Counted from the stretch's first letter, positions 18,528-27,732 are shown. The stretch is DNA of 64,000 bases from CALINF01 sp039990395 (GCA_039990395.1 JBDXFZ010000111.1:96626-160625); one strand, 5' to 3'. Made by a program: numbers and translations. Notes: generated by a model from the sequence alone, not told the origin.

Positions 18528-19400
18528 TTAGTAGATGAGGCTATAGAGCTTACGCTGAAACTCAGCCGCCAGCGGATCACCCTTGCCAAGACTGGCAATG
18601 GTATCCAACAAGGCTTTTCGGGTAGAGCCATTGCCATGATCCAGCTCCTTTTGGAGCACCAGAATCAGATTTTCCAGTGCTTCGCGAAACCGTCCCGCAT
18701 TGGTGTATTGGATCGCCAGGTTGACGCGGGAATCATGGTCTTCTGGATTAGCAGCAAGGGCTTGCTCCAACGCATCCATCTCCGGCGATTGGGCCGCCTC
18801 ACGCTTAATCTCCAGCTGCGCCAGCAATTGCTCATAAGCCGCGTCCTGGTCTGCCATTCGTATCTCATCGAGAACCGTTTGCGCCTCATCAAGGCGATTG
18901 GATTCAATCAGGCAATGGGCGTAGGCAATCGTAATCTCATGCTGCTTCCCAGACTCATCCCAGGCTTGCCGCAAGGGTGCTAACGCACCAGCAAAATCAC
19001 CGGCTTCCATCGCGGCATTGGCTTGCTGCAACAATCCATCCCAGGCTGCTGGCAGATACTTGCCTAACATTTCGCGAACTGCGGTCTCGGGTTGAGCACC
19101 GGCAAAGCCGTCCACAGGCTGCCCGTCTTTTATCACCATGACTGTTGGTAGGCTGCGCACGCCAAACTGCTGCGCAATCATCTGCTGCTCGTCAGCATTG
19201 ACCTTGGCTAGCAAAAACGCGCCTTGATACTCCGTGGCGATCTTTTCGAGTAACGGCATCAACACCTTGCAGGGTTCACACCAGTCTGCCCAGAAGTCCA
19301 CTACGACCGGCCGCTGATGAGATTCCTCAATCAGAAGCTGTGCGGCATTAGTCTCATCGATATTGACGATAAAGTCGTCGGCAGGTGATTGCATATCCAT
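18528..19400 (-). CDS. ybbN: Thioredoxin-like co-chaperone with TPR tail (YbbN/CnoX)
   Basis: 290 residues: an N-terminal thioredoxin fold (about 10-118) with the active-site motif WCEPC (Cys41, Cys44) and a C-terminal helical TPR region (about 125-285). YbbN/CnoX acts as a holdase that protects clients from oxidative damage and hands them to GroEL/ES or DnaK. E. coli YbbN has only one Cys in this motif; here both are present, so thiol oxidoreductase activity is possible. It lies 30 bases after dapB in a minus-strand run with dnaJ, which fits a protein-quality-control role. Confidence 0.9.
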   Translation of the reverse strand: MDMQSPADDFIVNIDETNAAQLLIEESHQRPVVVDFWADWCEPCKVLMPLLEKIATEYQGAFLLAKVNADEQQMIAQQFGVRSLPTVMVIKDGQPVDGFAGAQPETAVREMLGKYLPAAWDGLLQQANAAMEAGDFAGALAPLRQAWDESGKQHEITIAYAHCLIESNRLDEAQTVLDEIRMADQDAAYEQLLAQLEIKREAAQSPEMDALEQALAANPEDHDSRVNLAIQYTNAGRFREALENLILVLQKELDHGNGSTRKALLDTIASLGKGDPLAAEFQRKLYSLIY

Positions 19401-19430
19401 ATCAGGCGGCTCCAGTCACACCAGTTGTTT

Positions 19431-20243
19431 TCAGTCCTTAAAGCCCAGCACATCGCGCATGTCATACAAGCCAGCTGGCTTTGTCGTAAGCCAGTTGGCA
19501 GCGCGCACCGCGCCGCGTGCAAATGACAAGCGGCTAGAGGCTTTGTGGGTAATCTCTACACGCTCACCCTCGGCGGCGAACATCACTGTATGGTCGCCCA
19601 CAATATCGCCCGCGCGCACCGTCGCAAATCCGATTGTGTTCTTGTCTCTTGCGCCTGTCTGGCCTTCTCGGCCGTACACAGCCACTTCATCGAGGTCTCT
19701 GCCGAGCGTGTCGGCCACAACCTGGCCCATACTTAGCGCTGTGCCTGAAGGTGCATCAATTTTGTGACGGTGATGCGCTTCGGTTATCTCGATATCAGAC
19801 TCTTCACCCATTACTCGAGCAGCCATCTCTAGCAGCTCAAAGCACAGGTTTACGCCGGTGGAGAAATTTGAGGCCTTGCAGATAGCGATCTTGTGCGCTG
19901 CTGCGTCGATCAGGGCCTGTTGTTCATCGGTGAATCCGGTAGTACCGATAACCATCGCCACGCCTTTTTCAATACACGCGTTGAGATTGGCAAGGGTGGC
20001 ATCGGGCACACTGAAGTCGATCAATACATCAATATCATTCAGCGCAGCGTCCAGGTTGCTGCCAATGGCGATGCCATTGCTGCCCTGCCCTGCTACCTCA
20101 CCCGCGTCGGCGCCGATAAGGCTGCTCTCAGCACGCTCCAATGCAGCGCTAAGCTGCAATTCGCTCGCCGACGCGGCAATCGCCTCAACCAGCGTTCTAC
20201 CCATACGACCACCCGCACCGGTAATGCCCGCTCGGATCGTCAT
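19431..20243 (-). CDS. dapB: 4-hydroxy-tetrahydrodipicolinate reductase
   Basis: 270 residues, normal length. DapB reduces hydroxy-tetrahydrodipicolinate with NAD(P)H in the lysine/diaminopimelate pathway. Visible signatures: nucleotide loop GITGAGGRMGRT (6-17), DFSVPDA, IGTTGFTD, SNFSTGVN, and the catalytic EAHHRHKIDAPSGTA with His157 and Lys161. Its ATG overlaps the dnaJ stop (ATGA), so it is co-translated with the chaperone gene; the dnaK-dnaJ-dapB order is common in gammaproteobacteria. Confidence 0.97.
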   Translation of the reverse strand: MTIRAGITGAGGRMGRTLVEAIAASASELQLSAALERAESSLIGADAGEVAGQGSNGIAIGSNLDAALNDIDVLIDFSVPDATLANLNACIEKGVAMVIGTTGFTDEQQALIDAAAHKIAICKASNFSTGVNLCFELLEMAARVMGEESDIEITEAHHRHKIDAPSGTALSMGQVVADTLGRDLDEVAVYGREGQTGARDKNTIGFATVRAGDIVGDHTVMFAAEGERVEITHKASSRLSFARGAVRAANWLTTKPAGLYDMRDVLGFKD

Positions 20244-21367
20244 GACTTCATATCATCAAAGAAATTTTTCACGCCCTCAAAAAAGCTGGTTTGGCGCGGA
20301 GATTGTGCGTTGCCGCCCTCACCCAGACTTTCCTCAAATTGCTGCAGCAACTCCTTCTGCTCCTTGTTCAGGTTTACAGGGGTTTCTACAACAGCGCGGC
20401 ACAGCAGATCGCCCACACTACCGCCTCGCACGGGCTTCACGCCCTTGCCCCGCAGGCGGAACAACTTGCCTGTTTGGGTTTCTGATGGAATCTTAAGATT
20501 TACGCGGCCATCCAGAGTAGGCACTTCCAGCTCGCCACCCAATGCTGCTGCAACGAAGGTGATGGGCACTTCGCAATACAGATTCTTTCCGTCGCGCTCG
20601 AAAATGGGGTGCTGCTTAACCGACATCTGTACAAACAGATCGCCAGGAGGCCCTCCTTCGGGACCTGCTTCGCCTTCACCAGACAGACGAATACGATCGC
20701 CGGTGTCTACGCCTGGCGGCACTTTCACCGACAAGGTTTTGGTTTTCTCAACCCGACCCTGTCCGTGGCAGCTGCCACAGGGGTCTTCAATGGTCTTACC
20801 GCGTCCGCGACAGGTTGGGCACGTTTGCTGTACCTGAAAGAAGCCCTGCTGCATGCGCACTTGGCCTGCACCACCACAGGTACCGCAGGTAGTGGCCGAG
20901 CTGCCTTTCTTGGCACCAGAGCCGTCGCAGGTATCACAGGCTGAGAGGCTGGGTACGCGGATCTCGACGGTAGTGCCTTTAACGGCATCCTCTAACGAGA
21001 TATCCAGCGTGTAGCGCAAATCCGAGCCGCGAGCAGGCCCACCGGGGCCACGACCGCCTCCGCCGCCGAATATGTCACCAAACACATCGCCAAAAATATC
21101 GCTGAAGTTCCCGCCACCGAAACCGCCGCCACCCATATTGGGATCGACACCGGCATGACCGTACTGGTCATAGGCTGCGCGCTTTTCGCTATCCATCAAG
21201 ACCTCATAGGCCTCGGTAGCTTCTTTGAACTTGTCGTCCGACTCGGGATCATCGGAATTACGGTCGGGGTGGTACTTCATCGCCACCCGTCGGTAAGACT
21301 TCTTGATCTCTTTTTCGTCTGCACTTTTGCTGACGTCGAGTACTTCGTAATAATCGCGTTTTGACAT
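20240..21367 (-). CDS. dnaJ: Chaperone protein DnaJ
   Basis: 375 residues. J domain 1-70 with His33-Pro34-Asp35, a Gly/Phe-rich linker (about 75-115, many GGG and FGD repeats), a zinc-binding cysteine-rich domain with four CxxCxGxG-type repeats (CDTCDGSG, CGTCGGAG, CPTCRGRG, CGSCHGQG) and C-terminal substrate-binding barrels. DnaJ stimulates the ATPase of DnaK and delivers unfolded clients. Separated from dnaK by 113 bases carrying two hairpins, and followed by dapB with a four-base overlap. Confidence 0.98.
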   Translation of the reverse strand: MSKRDYYEVLDVSKSADEKEIKKSYRRVAMKYHPDRNSDDPESDDKFKEATEAYEVLMDSEKRAAYDQYGHAGVDPNMGGGGFGGGNFSDIFGDVFGDIFGGGGGRGPGGPARGSDLRYTLDISLEDAVKGTTVEIRVPSLSACDTCDGSGAKKGSSATTCGTCGGAGQVRMQQGFFQVQQTCPTCRGRGKTIEDPCGSCHGQGRVEKTKTLSVKVPPGVDTGDRIRLSGEGEAGPEGGPPGDLFVQMSVKQHPIFERDGKNLYCEVPITFVAAALGGELEVPTLDGRVNLKIPSETQTGKLFRLRGKGVKPVRGGSVGDLLCRAVVETPVNLNKEQKELLQQFEESLGEGGNAQSPRQTSFFEGVKNFFDDMKS

Positions 21368-21408
21368 AGACAGCTGGTCTTAAATTAGTTGACTGTTGTT
21401 AAACGACT

Positions 21409-21465
21409 ACGCGGGCACATATGTCCCGCGTTGTCTTAATTACCAGGGGCAGCAATGCTGCCCCT
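21409..21465 (-). repeat. Two hairpins between dnaK and dnaJ
   Basis: A perfect inverted repeat (AGGGGCAGCA / TGCTGCCCCT, 21445-21465) is followed on the minus strand by a second one with one bulge (ACGCGGG...CCCGCGT, 21409-21431). Neither is followed by a T-run. They probably act as a partial terminator or RNA-stability element that lowers dnaJ relative to dnaK. Confidence 0.5.
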
Positions 21466-21480
21466 TAACAAGAGAGTAGC

Positions 21481-23412
21481 TTACGCTTCTTTCTTGTCGT
21501 CTTTCACTTCCTCAAACTCTGCATCTACTGCATCGTCAGCTGCTGCACTTTCCTGCTCGGCACCACCTTCGGGTGCACCTTCAGCTGCCTCTGCCTGCGC
21601 AGCGTACATCTTCTGCGCTACAGGGCCTGTTACCTCGGTCAGCTTGGTAGCTGCTGCATCGATGACATCCTTATCGTCTGCCTTCAGTGCTTCCTCGGCT
21701 TCAGTGATCGCAGCTTCTATAGCCGCTTTCTCTTCGTCCGTTGCGTGCTCACCGGCCTCTTCCAGAGTCTTCTTGGTCGCGTGGACCAAACCATCGCATG
21801 TATTGCGAGACGTGATCAGCTCTTCGAACTTCGCATCTGCGTCGGCATTCGCCTCGGCATCGGCAACCATTTGCTCGATATCTTCATCGGTCAAACCACC
21901 TGATGCAGTGATACGAATAGACTGCTCTTTGCCAGTCGCCTTGTCCTGCGCACCTACATGCAAGATACCGTTGGCATCTAAGTCAAAGGTGACTTCGATC
22001 TGAGGCATGCCGCGTGGTGAAGGCGGAATGTCTGCCAGGTCGAAACGGCCCAGTGACTTGTTCTGACCAGCTTGCTTGCGCTCGCCCTGAACCACGTGAA
22101 TGGTTACAGCGGTCTGGTTGTCGTCTGCCGTCGAGAATATCTGCGACTTCTTCGTTGGGATCGTCGTGTTCTTGTCGATCAACGGAGTCGCTACGCCACC
22201 CATAGTCTCGATACCCAGCGTCAGCGGAGTTACGTCAAGCAGCAATACGTCTTTTACATCGCCCGACAATACCGCGCCCTGGATAGAAGCACCCATCGCT
22301 ACCGCTTCGTCAGGGTTTACGTCCTTGCGAGGCTCCTTGCCGAAGTAGTCAGCCACTTGCTTCTGTACCATCGGCATACGGGTTTGCCCGCCCACCAGAA
22401 TCACGTCGTCAATTTCGCTTGGGCTAAGGCCAGCATCTTTCAGTGCCAACTTAACCGGCTCCATGGAGCGGGTCACGAGCTCTTCAACCAGAGACTCAAG
22501 CTTTGCACGAGACATTTTGACTACCAAGTGCTTAGGACCAGAAGCATCAGCCGTAATATAAGGCAGGTTTACTTCAGTCTGCTGCGCAGTAGACAGTTCG
22601 ATCTTGGCTTTTTCTGCGGCTTCTTTCAGACGCTGCAGTGCCAGCGGATCGTTGTGCAAATCGATACCACTCTCTTTCTTGAATTCCTCTGCCAGATACT
22701 CGATCAGGCGCAGGTCAAAATCTTCACCACCAAGGAACGTGTCGCCGTTGGTTGAGAGCACTTCAAACTGGTGCTCGCCATCGACTTCAGCGATTTCTAT
22801 GATTGAGATATCAAACGTACCACCACCTAAGTCATACACAGCAATAGTGTGATCGCCCTTGGCCTTGTCCATACCGTAGGCCAGAGCAGCCGCAGTGGGC
22901 TCATTGATGATGCGTTTTACATCCAGACCCGCAATCTTTCCCGCGTCCTTGGTTGCCTGACGCTGAGAATCGTTAAAGTATGCAGGCACTGTGATAACCG
23001 CTTCGGTCACTGGCTCACCCAGAAACTCTTCAGCCGTTTTCTTCATCTTGCGCAGTACTTCTGCTGATACCTGTGGGGGCGCCATTTTGTCTTCTTTGGC
23101 CTGCACCCAAGCATCGCCGTTATCAGATTCAACGATCTTGTAAGGCACCATGCTGATGTCTTTTTGTACTACATCGTCCTTGAACTTACGGCCGATCAAT
23201 CGCTTCACCGCGTACAGTGTGTTGTGTGGATTGGTTACAGCCTGACGCTTTGCGCTCTGGCCGACCAGAATCTCACCTTCTTCGGTGTAACCTACGATAG
23301 AAGGCGTTGTGCGATCGCCCTCAGAGTTCTCAATAACACGTGGCTTGTCGCCATCGAGGACTGACACACAGGAGTTGGTGGTTCCCAGGTCTATTCCGAT
23401 TATCTTACCCAT
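21481..23412 (-). CDS. dnaK: Chaperone protein DnaK (Hsp70)
   Basis: 643 residues. ATPase domain with GIDLGTTNSCVSV at the N-terminus, NEPTAAALAYG, YDLGGGTFDISI and LVGGQTRMP; substrate-binding domain with DVTPLTLGIETMGG and RKQAGQNKSLGRFDL; C-terminal lid and acidic tail ending EFEEVKDDKKEA. DnaK binds exposed hydrophobic segments in an ATP cycle driven by DnaJ and GrpE. AAGGAG lies just before the ATG. A sigma-32-like promoter lies upstream between grpE and dnaK, so dnaK can be transcribed apart from grpE. Confidence 0.99.
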   Translation of the reverse strand: MGKIIGIDLGTTNSCVSVLDGDKPRVIENSEGDRTTPSIVGYTEEGEILVGQSAKRQAVTNPHNTLYAVKRLIGRKFKDDVVQKDISMVPYKIVESDNGDAWVQAKEDKMAPPQVSAEVLRKMKKTAEEFLGEPVTEAVITVPAYFNDSQRQATKDAGKIAGLDVKRIINEPTAAALAYGMDKAKGDHTIAVYDLGGGTFDISIIEIAEVDGEHQFEVLSTNGDTFLGGEDFDLRLIEYLAEEFKKESGIDLHNDPLALQRLKEAAEKAKIELSTAQQTEVNLPYITADASGPKHLVVKMSRAKLESLVEELVTRSMEPVKLALKDAGLSPSEIDDVILVGGQTRMPMVQKQVADYFGKEPRKDVNPDEAVAMGASIQGAVLSGDVKDVLLLDVTPLTLGIETMGGVATPLIDKNTTIPTKKSQIFSTADDNQTAVTIHVVQGERKQAGQNKSLGRFDLADIPPSPRGMPQIEVTFDLDANGILHVGAQDKATGKEQSIRITASGGLTDEDIEQMVADAEANADADAKFEELITSRNTCDGLVHATKKTLEEAGEHATDEEKAAIEAAITEAEEALKADDKDVIDAAATKLTEVTGPVAQKMYAAQAEAAEGAPEGGAEQESAAADDAVDAEFEEVKDDKKEA

Positions 23413-23474
23413 TGTTTCTCTCCTTCATTTGAACCGGGTTCATCCGGTCCATCATTCATTTCGTTGGTATCTAT

Positions 23475-23500
23475 ATTGGCCCGATAAGACCGAATTCAAG
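23475..23500 (-). promoter_or_regulatory. Sigma-32 (heat-shock) promoter of dnaK
   Basis: On the minus strand CTTGAA (23500-23495), a 14-base spacer and GCCAAT (23480-23475), against the RpoH consensus CTTGAA-N13-17-CCCCAT. The -10 matches four of six positions. It lies 63 bases before the dnaK start. Confidence 0.65.
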
Positions 23501-23538
23501 GGCAGCTCGCGCAAAAACCCCACTTTTTGTCAGTTAAT

Positions 23539-24135
23539 TTATGCGGGGCTCTTGCTGACCATCACCATAGCCGGGCGCACCAGGCGACCGTTCAGGGTGT
23601 AGCCTTTTTGCAGCACGGTAAGCACCGTATTGGGCTCCGCATCGGGGTTCTCAACCATGCTCATGGCCTGATGTAGATTGGGGTCAAACGGTTCGCCCAC
23701 AGGATCAACAACCGCCACGTTGAACTTTGTGAGCGCGTCCAGGAAACTCTTCAGCGTCAGCTCTACGCCTTCGGCGATTGGCTTAACCACTTCCTCGTCA
23801 CCAGAGGCAGACTCCAACGCCCGCTCCAGGTTATCTACCACCGGCAGCAACTCTTTACTAAAGCTCTCCAGCGCAAACTTGCGGGCTTTCTCCACATCCT
23901 GCTCTGCTCGCCTTTTTACATTTTGAGCATCGGCCTGCGCGCGCAGCGCGGCGTCTTTAGCAGCGGCGACATCGTCTTGTAACTGCTCAACCATATCTTC
24001 GAGCGTGGGCTCATCTGCTGCGTCGGCAGCAGCGTCGTTTGATACTGGCTCTTCTGGTACGGCCGCATTCTCTGGTGAGTCTGCTGCTTCTTCGCCTACG
24101 TGTTGCTCTGACTGTTCGTTCTCTTTGTCTGCCAC
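23539..24135 (-). CDS. grpE: Nucleotide exchange factor GrpE
   Basis: About 198 residues from a GTG at 24135 with GGAG seven bases upstream; a longer in-frame ATG at 24180 is possible but lacks such a site. An acidic, low-complexity N-terminus precedes a long coiled coil (TLEDMVEQLQDDVAAAKDAALRAQAD...) and the four-helix and beta-wing region (FSKELLPVVDNLERAL, FDPNLHQAMSMVE, VLQKGYTLNGRLVRPAMVMVS). GrpE releases ADP from DnaK. Order hrcA-grpE-dnaK-dnaJ is the classic heat-shock cluster, here driven by a strong RpoH-type promoter. Confidence 0.97.
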   Translation of the reverse strand: MADKENEQSEQHVGEEAADSPENAAVPEEPVSNDAAADAADEPTLEDMVEQLQDDVAAAKDAALRAQADAQNVKRRAEQDVEKARKFALESFSKELLPVVDNLERALESASGDEEVVKPIAEGVELTLKSFLDALTKFNVAVVDPVGEPFDPNLHQAMSMVENPDAEPNTVLTVLQKGYTLNGRLVRPAMVMVSKSPA

Positions 24136-24211
24136 CTTACGACTCCATCTCATGGCTAAATCCCGGTTTGCATCAACCAAAAATGGCCGTTGCGTTCATC
24201 TCAACAGCGGT

Positions 24212-24237
24212 ATGGGGTCAAAAGGCGGCAGTTCAAG
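24212..24237 (-). promoter_or_regulatory. Sigma-32 (heat-shock) promoter of grpE
   Basis: On the minus strand CTTGAA (24237-24232), a 14-base spacer and CCCCAT (24217-24212): an exact match to both RpoH boxes at an allowed spacing, 77 bases before the grpE GTG. This supports RpoH control of grpE-dnaK-dnaJ. Confidence 0.88.
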
Positions 24238-24251
24238 GCTAAAACGAGGAG

Positions 24252-24306
24252 TTTTTGGCAGTTTGAGGGGGGTTTAGGCCTCAAAACGGAGTTTGATGGC
24301 CAAAAA
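24252..24306. repeat. Compound inverted repeat upstream of the grpE promoter
   Basis: Outer arms TTTTTGGC (24252-24259) and GCCAAAAA (24299-24306) enclose inner arms TTTGAGG (24262-24268) and CCTCAAA (24279-24285). It lies between the hrcA stop and the grpE promoter and could be a terminator-like structure for hrcA transcripts or a binding site. No T-run follows on the minus strand. Confidence 0.5.
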
Positions 24307-24349
24307 TGATGCCTAAGGGGTAAATTCGGGCGGGATTGGGTGCAAGCCC

Positions 24350-25384
24350 CTATTTGGCGAGTGCGGAGCTGAGCATCCTGGCTGTGACATCCACAATGGG
24401 TATAACGCGCTCGTAGGCCATGCGGGTGGGGCCAATCACACCGAGCACGCCTAGGGGTTTTAAGCCGTCAGAATATGGCGCCGTTACCACGCTATAGTCG
24501 CCAAACGCATCGTAGCCAGCTTCTTCGCCAATGAATATTTGCACACCATCGGCCCGTGAGCAGCGCTCTAGCAGGTGCAAAATATCCTTTTTGCGCTCGA
24601 ATGCATCAAACAGCTCGCGCAATTTACCCAGTTCCTCTGGGGTGGCATTACCGACCAGACGAGATTCACCCGCAACCACGTACTCGTCGGCCGACTCTTC
24701 GCTATCGAGGGCCTGATTGGCCAAGTCGAGCGCCGCCTGCAGGTAGCCATCGATCTGGCTGCGCGCCTCCTGCATCTCATGCAGTATTGCGTCTTGGGCC
24801 AGATGCAATGGCTGACCGGCATAGCGCTTGTTCACCAGCGCAGCGGCCTCCCGCAGCTCGTCTTCGGAAAATACTCGGCGCGTATGGATGATTCGGTTCT
24901 GCACTTCTCGCTCATTGATCACCAAAATCACCAGCACGCGATCGCCCGAGAGTGGCAAAAACTCCACCTGACGCAGCTGATTCGTCTCTTGCCTGGGCAC
25001 GGTTACCAAACCCGCTTGAGCAGTAATGCTAGACAGCAGTGAGGAGGCTGTTTGAACCAGTTGTTTGGCAGATTTATCGGGGTTCAGCTCACTGCGCAGG
25101 GTTGCCATGGCATCGTCTTCGAGCGGCTGCATCTGCAACAGACTATCCACGAACAAGCGGTAGCCCATCGCAGTGGGTACCCGGCCCGCAGAGGTATGAG
25201 GAGAGTGAAGATAGCCACGATCTTCCAGATCCGACATCACATTGCGAATCGTTGCCGTACTTACCGGCAGCCCCGCTTCTTCCAGGAGTGTGCGAGAGCC
25301 AACGGGCTGACCGTCTCGAATATGTCGCTCTACCAGTGCTTTTAACAGCATCTGAGCGCGATCAGGGATATCAAATTTTGTCAT
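24350..25384 (-). CDS. hrcA: Heat-inducible transcription repressor HrcA
   Basis: 344 residues, usual length. An N-terminal winged helix (LLEEAGLPVSTATIRNVMSDLEDRGYLHSPHTSAGRVPT) is followed by a GAF-like domain and the dimerisation insert, ending with GVIGPTRMAYERVIPIVD, the HrcA C-terminal signature. HrcA binds the CIRCE operator and is kept active by GroEL. I see no CIRCE element (TTAGCACTC-N9-GAGTGCTAA) before hrcA, grpE, dnaK or dnaJ, so its targets, for example groESL, probably lie elsewhere while this cluster uses RpoH. Confidence 0.96.
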   Translation of the reverse strand: MTKFDIPDRAQMLLKALVERHIRDGQPVGSRTLLEEAGLPVSTATIRNVMSDLEDRGYLHSPHTSAGRVPTAMGYRLFVDSLLQMQPLEDDAMATLRSELNPDKSAKQLVQTASSLLSSITAQAGLVTVPRQETNQLRQVEFLPLSGDRVLVILVINEREVQNRIIHTRRVFSEDELREAAALVNKRYAGQPLHLAQDAILHEMQEARSQIDGYLQAALDLANQALDSEESADEYVVAGESRLVGNATPEELGKLRELFDAFERKKDILHLLERCSRADGVQIFIGEEAGYDAFGDYSVVTAPYSDGLKPLGVLGVIGPTRMAYERVIPIVDVTARMLSSALAK

Positions 25385-25522
25385 AGATCAGTCGTCGCTC
25401 CTCCTGTCTTGTTTGTATCACAGCCTTTGCAAATTACAAAGCCAGAGCGCATTAAGACGCGCTGATGTTTATGCCAGCGTGTTTCTGAGGTATAACAACT
25501 GAAACAGCTGCAGCCACTTCTC

Positions 25523-27181
25523 ATGCTTTCTCACATCAGTATTCAGAACTACACCATCGTCGAAACACTCGAGATGGAGTTTGCGCCAGGCATGACCGTG
25601 ATAACCGGCGAAACCGGTGCGGGCAAGTCTATTATGCTCGACGCTCTGGCGTTGTGTCTGGGCGATCGGGCCGACCCCAAGGCAATCCGCCCCGGCAGTG
25701 ATCGGGCGGAGATCGCCGCTGGATTTGATATCAGCGCTATACCATTGGCACAGGAATGGCTGCGCTCTCGCGACTTACTGGCAGGTGATGAAGTGCTGTT
25801 GCGCCGCGTGGTGACCGCCGAGGGCCGATCGCGCGCCTATATTAATGGCAGCACCTCCACTTTGCAGGACTGTACCGCGCTGGGCGAGCACCTGATCGAC
25901 ATTCACAGCCAGCATGCTCACCAGTCACTACTACGCAAAGCAACGCAGCGAGCATTGGTTGACGCGTTTGCCGGACACCAGAAGCTGGCAACCGAAATTG
26001 AAACATTGGCCTCGAGCTGGTTGCGCGACAAACACGAGCTGCAGCTACTCACCAGCGCGCAGGATGAGCAGGCCGCACGTGCCCAGCTGTTGGGTTATCA
26101 AGTGGATGAACTCAATGAGCTGGCATTGGCTGAAGGCGAATTAGGGAAAATGGAGCTGGAGCACAAGCAGCTGGCCAATGCAGAGGAGATTCTGGCCTCA
26201 GTGCATGAATCACTCACCCTGTGCGAGGCTCAGGAAGCTGGCACACGGCAAGCGCTGCACCTGCTCGATGGCGACGCCCTCGCGGGTAAGCAAGTGGTGG
26301 ATGTGCGGGAGCTACTGGACTCCGCTGCCATTCAAATCAATGAAGCGCGCAGCGAGCTGCAAGCGTACAGCGACAGTATTGAGCTCGATCCCGAGCGACT
26401 CGATCTTGTTCAGCGCAGGCTGGAGAGCGTTTACGCAATAGCCCGCAAGCACCGCGTACAGCCCGAGCAGCTGGCAGAGAAGCACGCCACGCTACAGGAA
26501 GAGCTCGACGGACTTACCGGCAGTGGCGAGCGCATCGGCGTTTTGGAAGAAAACCTGACAGCACTGGCAGCTCAATATGAGACGGCCGCAGGCAAGCTCA
26601 CCAAACAGCGCCGGCGCGCTGCTAAAAAGCTGGTTACACAAGCAACTGCCGTACTCAGCACGCTGGCAATGGAACAGTGTGTATTTGAGGTGGCGCTGCT
26701 GCCACGCGAGTCGAGTGACCCTCACCCGCAGGGGCAGGAAGATGTGGAATTTCTGATCAGCACCAATCCGGGCGCGCCCACTCAGCCGCTGGGAAAAATC
26801 GCCTCTGGGGGCGAACTGTCTCGTATCAGCCTGGCAATCCAGGTGGTGACGGCCAATGTTGATACTGTGCCTAGCATGGTGTTCGACGAAGTGGATGTGG
26901 GTATTGGCGGCGCCGTGGCAGAAGTCGTTGGCAAGCTGTTGCGCGATCTTGCGGCCAAGGCCCAGGTATTGTGTGTGACGCACTTGCCGCAGGTTGCCGC
27001 TCAGGGGCAACAGCACCTGCAGGTAAGTAAAACAGCCTCAAAGAGCAACGTGAGCACCTCACTGCACTTACTGGACAGCGAGCAAACCGTGCAAGAAGTC
27101 GCACGCATGCTCGGCGGGGTCAAAATCACTGACCAGTCGCTGGCACACGCACGAGAGATGGTTGAATCGGCAGGTTCCTGA
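25523..27181 (+). CDS. recN: DNA repair protein RecN
   Basis: 552 residues (E. coli 553). SMC-like ATPase: N-terminal ISIQNYTIVETLEMEF and Walker A GETGAGKS (about 28-35), a long central coiled coil (about 150-370), the ABC signature ASGGELSRISLAI and Walker B VFDEVDVGIGG, then a THLPQVAA loop. RecN helps recombinational repair of double-strand breaks. It is divergent from hrcA across 138 bases. No convincing LexA box of 16 bases was found there, so SOS control is unproven. Confidence 0.97.
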   Translation: MLSHISIQNYTIVETLEMEFAPGMTVITGETGAGKSIMLDALALCLGDRADPKAIRPGSDRAEIAAGFDISAIPLAQEWLRSRDLLAGDEVLLRRVVTAEGRSRAYINGSTSTLQDCTALGEHLIDIHSQHAHQSLLRKATQRALVDAFAGHQKLATEIETLASSWLRDKHELQLLTSAQDEQAARAQLLGYQVDELNELALAEGELGKMELEHKQLANAEEILASVHESLTLCEAQEAGTRQALHLLDGDALAGKQVVDVRELLDSAAIQINEARSELQAYSDSIELDPERLDLVQRRLESVYAIARKHRVQPEQLAEKHATLQEELDGLTGSGERIGVLEENLTALAAQYETAAGKLTKQRRRAAKKLVTQATAVLSTLAMEQCVFEVALLPRESSDPHPQGQEDVEFLISTNPGAPTQPLGKIASGGELSRISLAIQVVTANVDTVPSMVFDEVDVGIGGAVAEVVGKLLRDLAAKAQVLCVTHLPQVAAQGQQHLQVSKTASKSNVSTSLHLLDSEQTVQEVARMLGGVKITDQSLAHAREMVESAGS

Positions 27182-27240
27182 GCAAGAAACCTATTCAGTG
27201 CTTAACGAGCGCTAAACACACAATGATTGTCGCTGGACGT

Positions 27241-27657
27241 TTATTCCTTGGCCTTGCGAACGTACAACACCAACGAGTGATCAATCAGTTCGAAGCCATG
27301 GCTGGCGGCAATTTCCCGCTGGCGCTGTTCGATCACATCGTCGTGAAACTCGATCACTTCTCCGCTGGACATTTCAACCATGTGATCATGGTGCTCACCC
27401 TTGTCGATCTCAAACACCGAGTGGCCTGTCTCAAAATTGTGACGAGTCACTAGCCCTGCGGTTTCAAACTGCGTGAGCACGCGGTAAACCGTGGCCAAAC
27501 CCACGTCCTCACCAGCATCGCGCAGTGCGCCATAAACATCTTCAGCGCTCATGTGCTGGCGTCCGGTGCCTGATGATTCAAGAATCTGCAGGATCTTTAC
27601 GCGTGGCAAAGTGACCTTGAGCCCCGCTTTGCGTAACTCCTGATTTTCCTCTGTCAT
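27241..27657 (-). CDS. fur: Ferric uptake regulator Fur
   Basis: 138 residues. N-terminal winged helix (LRKAGLKVTLPRVKILQIL, MSAEDVYGALRDAGEDVGLATVYRVLTQFE) and C-terminal dimerisation and metal domain with GEHHDHMVEM and REIAASHGFELIDHSLVLYV. The CxxC pair of E. coli Fur is replaced by MSSG, as in the Pseudomonas-type Fur that lacks the structural zinc site. Fe(II)-Fur represses iron-uptake genes. Divergent from bamE with 75 bases between them, the typical recN-fur-bamE neighbourhood. Confidence 0.96.
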   Translation of the reverse strand: MTEENQELRKAGLKVTLPRVKILQILESSGTGRQHMSAEDVYGALRDAGEDVGLATVYRVLTQFETAGLVTRHNFETGHSVFEIDKGEHHDHMVEMSSGEVIEFHDDVIEQRQREIAASHGFELIDHSLVLYVRKAKE

Positions 27658-27732
27658 GGTGCGGGGGGTTCTCTGTCCAGTTGAGTACGGGTATCATGCC
27701 ACCCCAATACCCGAAGTGGAAGTTTCCGCCCC

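Noticed and set aside
19893..20837. Long 314-codon frame on the plus strand opposite dapB and dnaJ
   Set aside because: Antisense shadow of two certain genes; caused by high third-position GC.
25400..25450. Possible LexA box before recN (CTG...CAG around 25404-25423)
   Set aside because: The CTG and CAG are 14 bases apart rather than 10, and the centre does not fit the alternating AT pattern.
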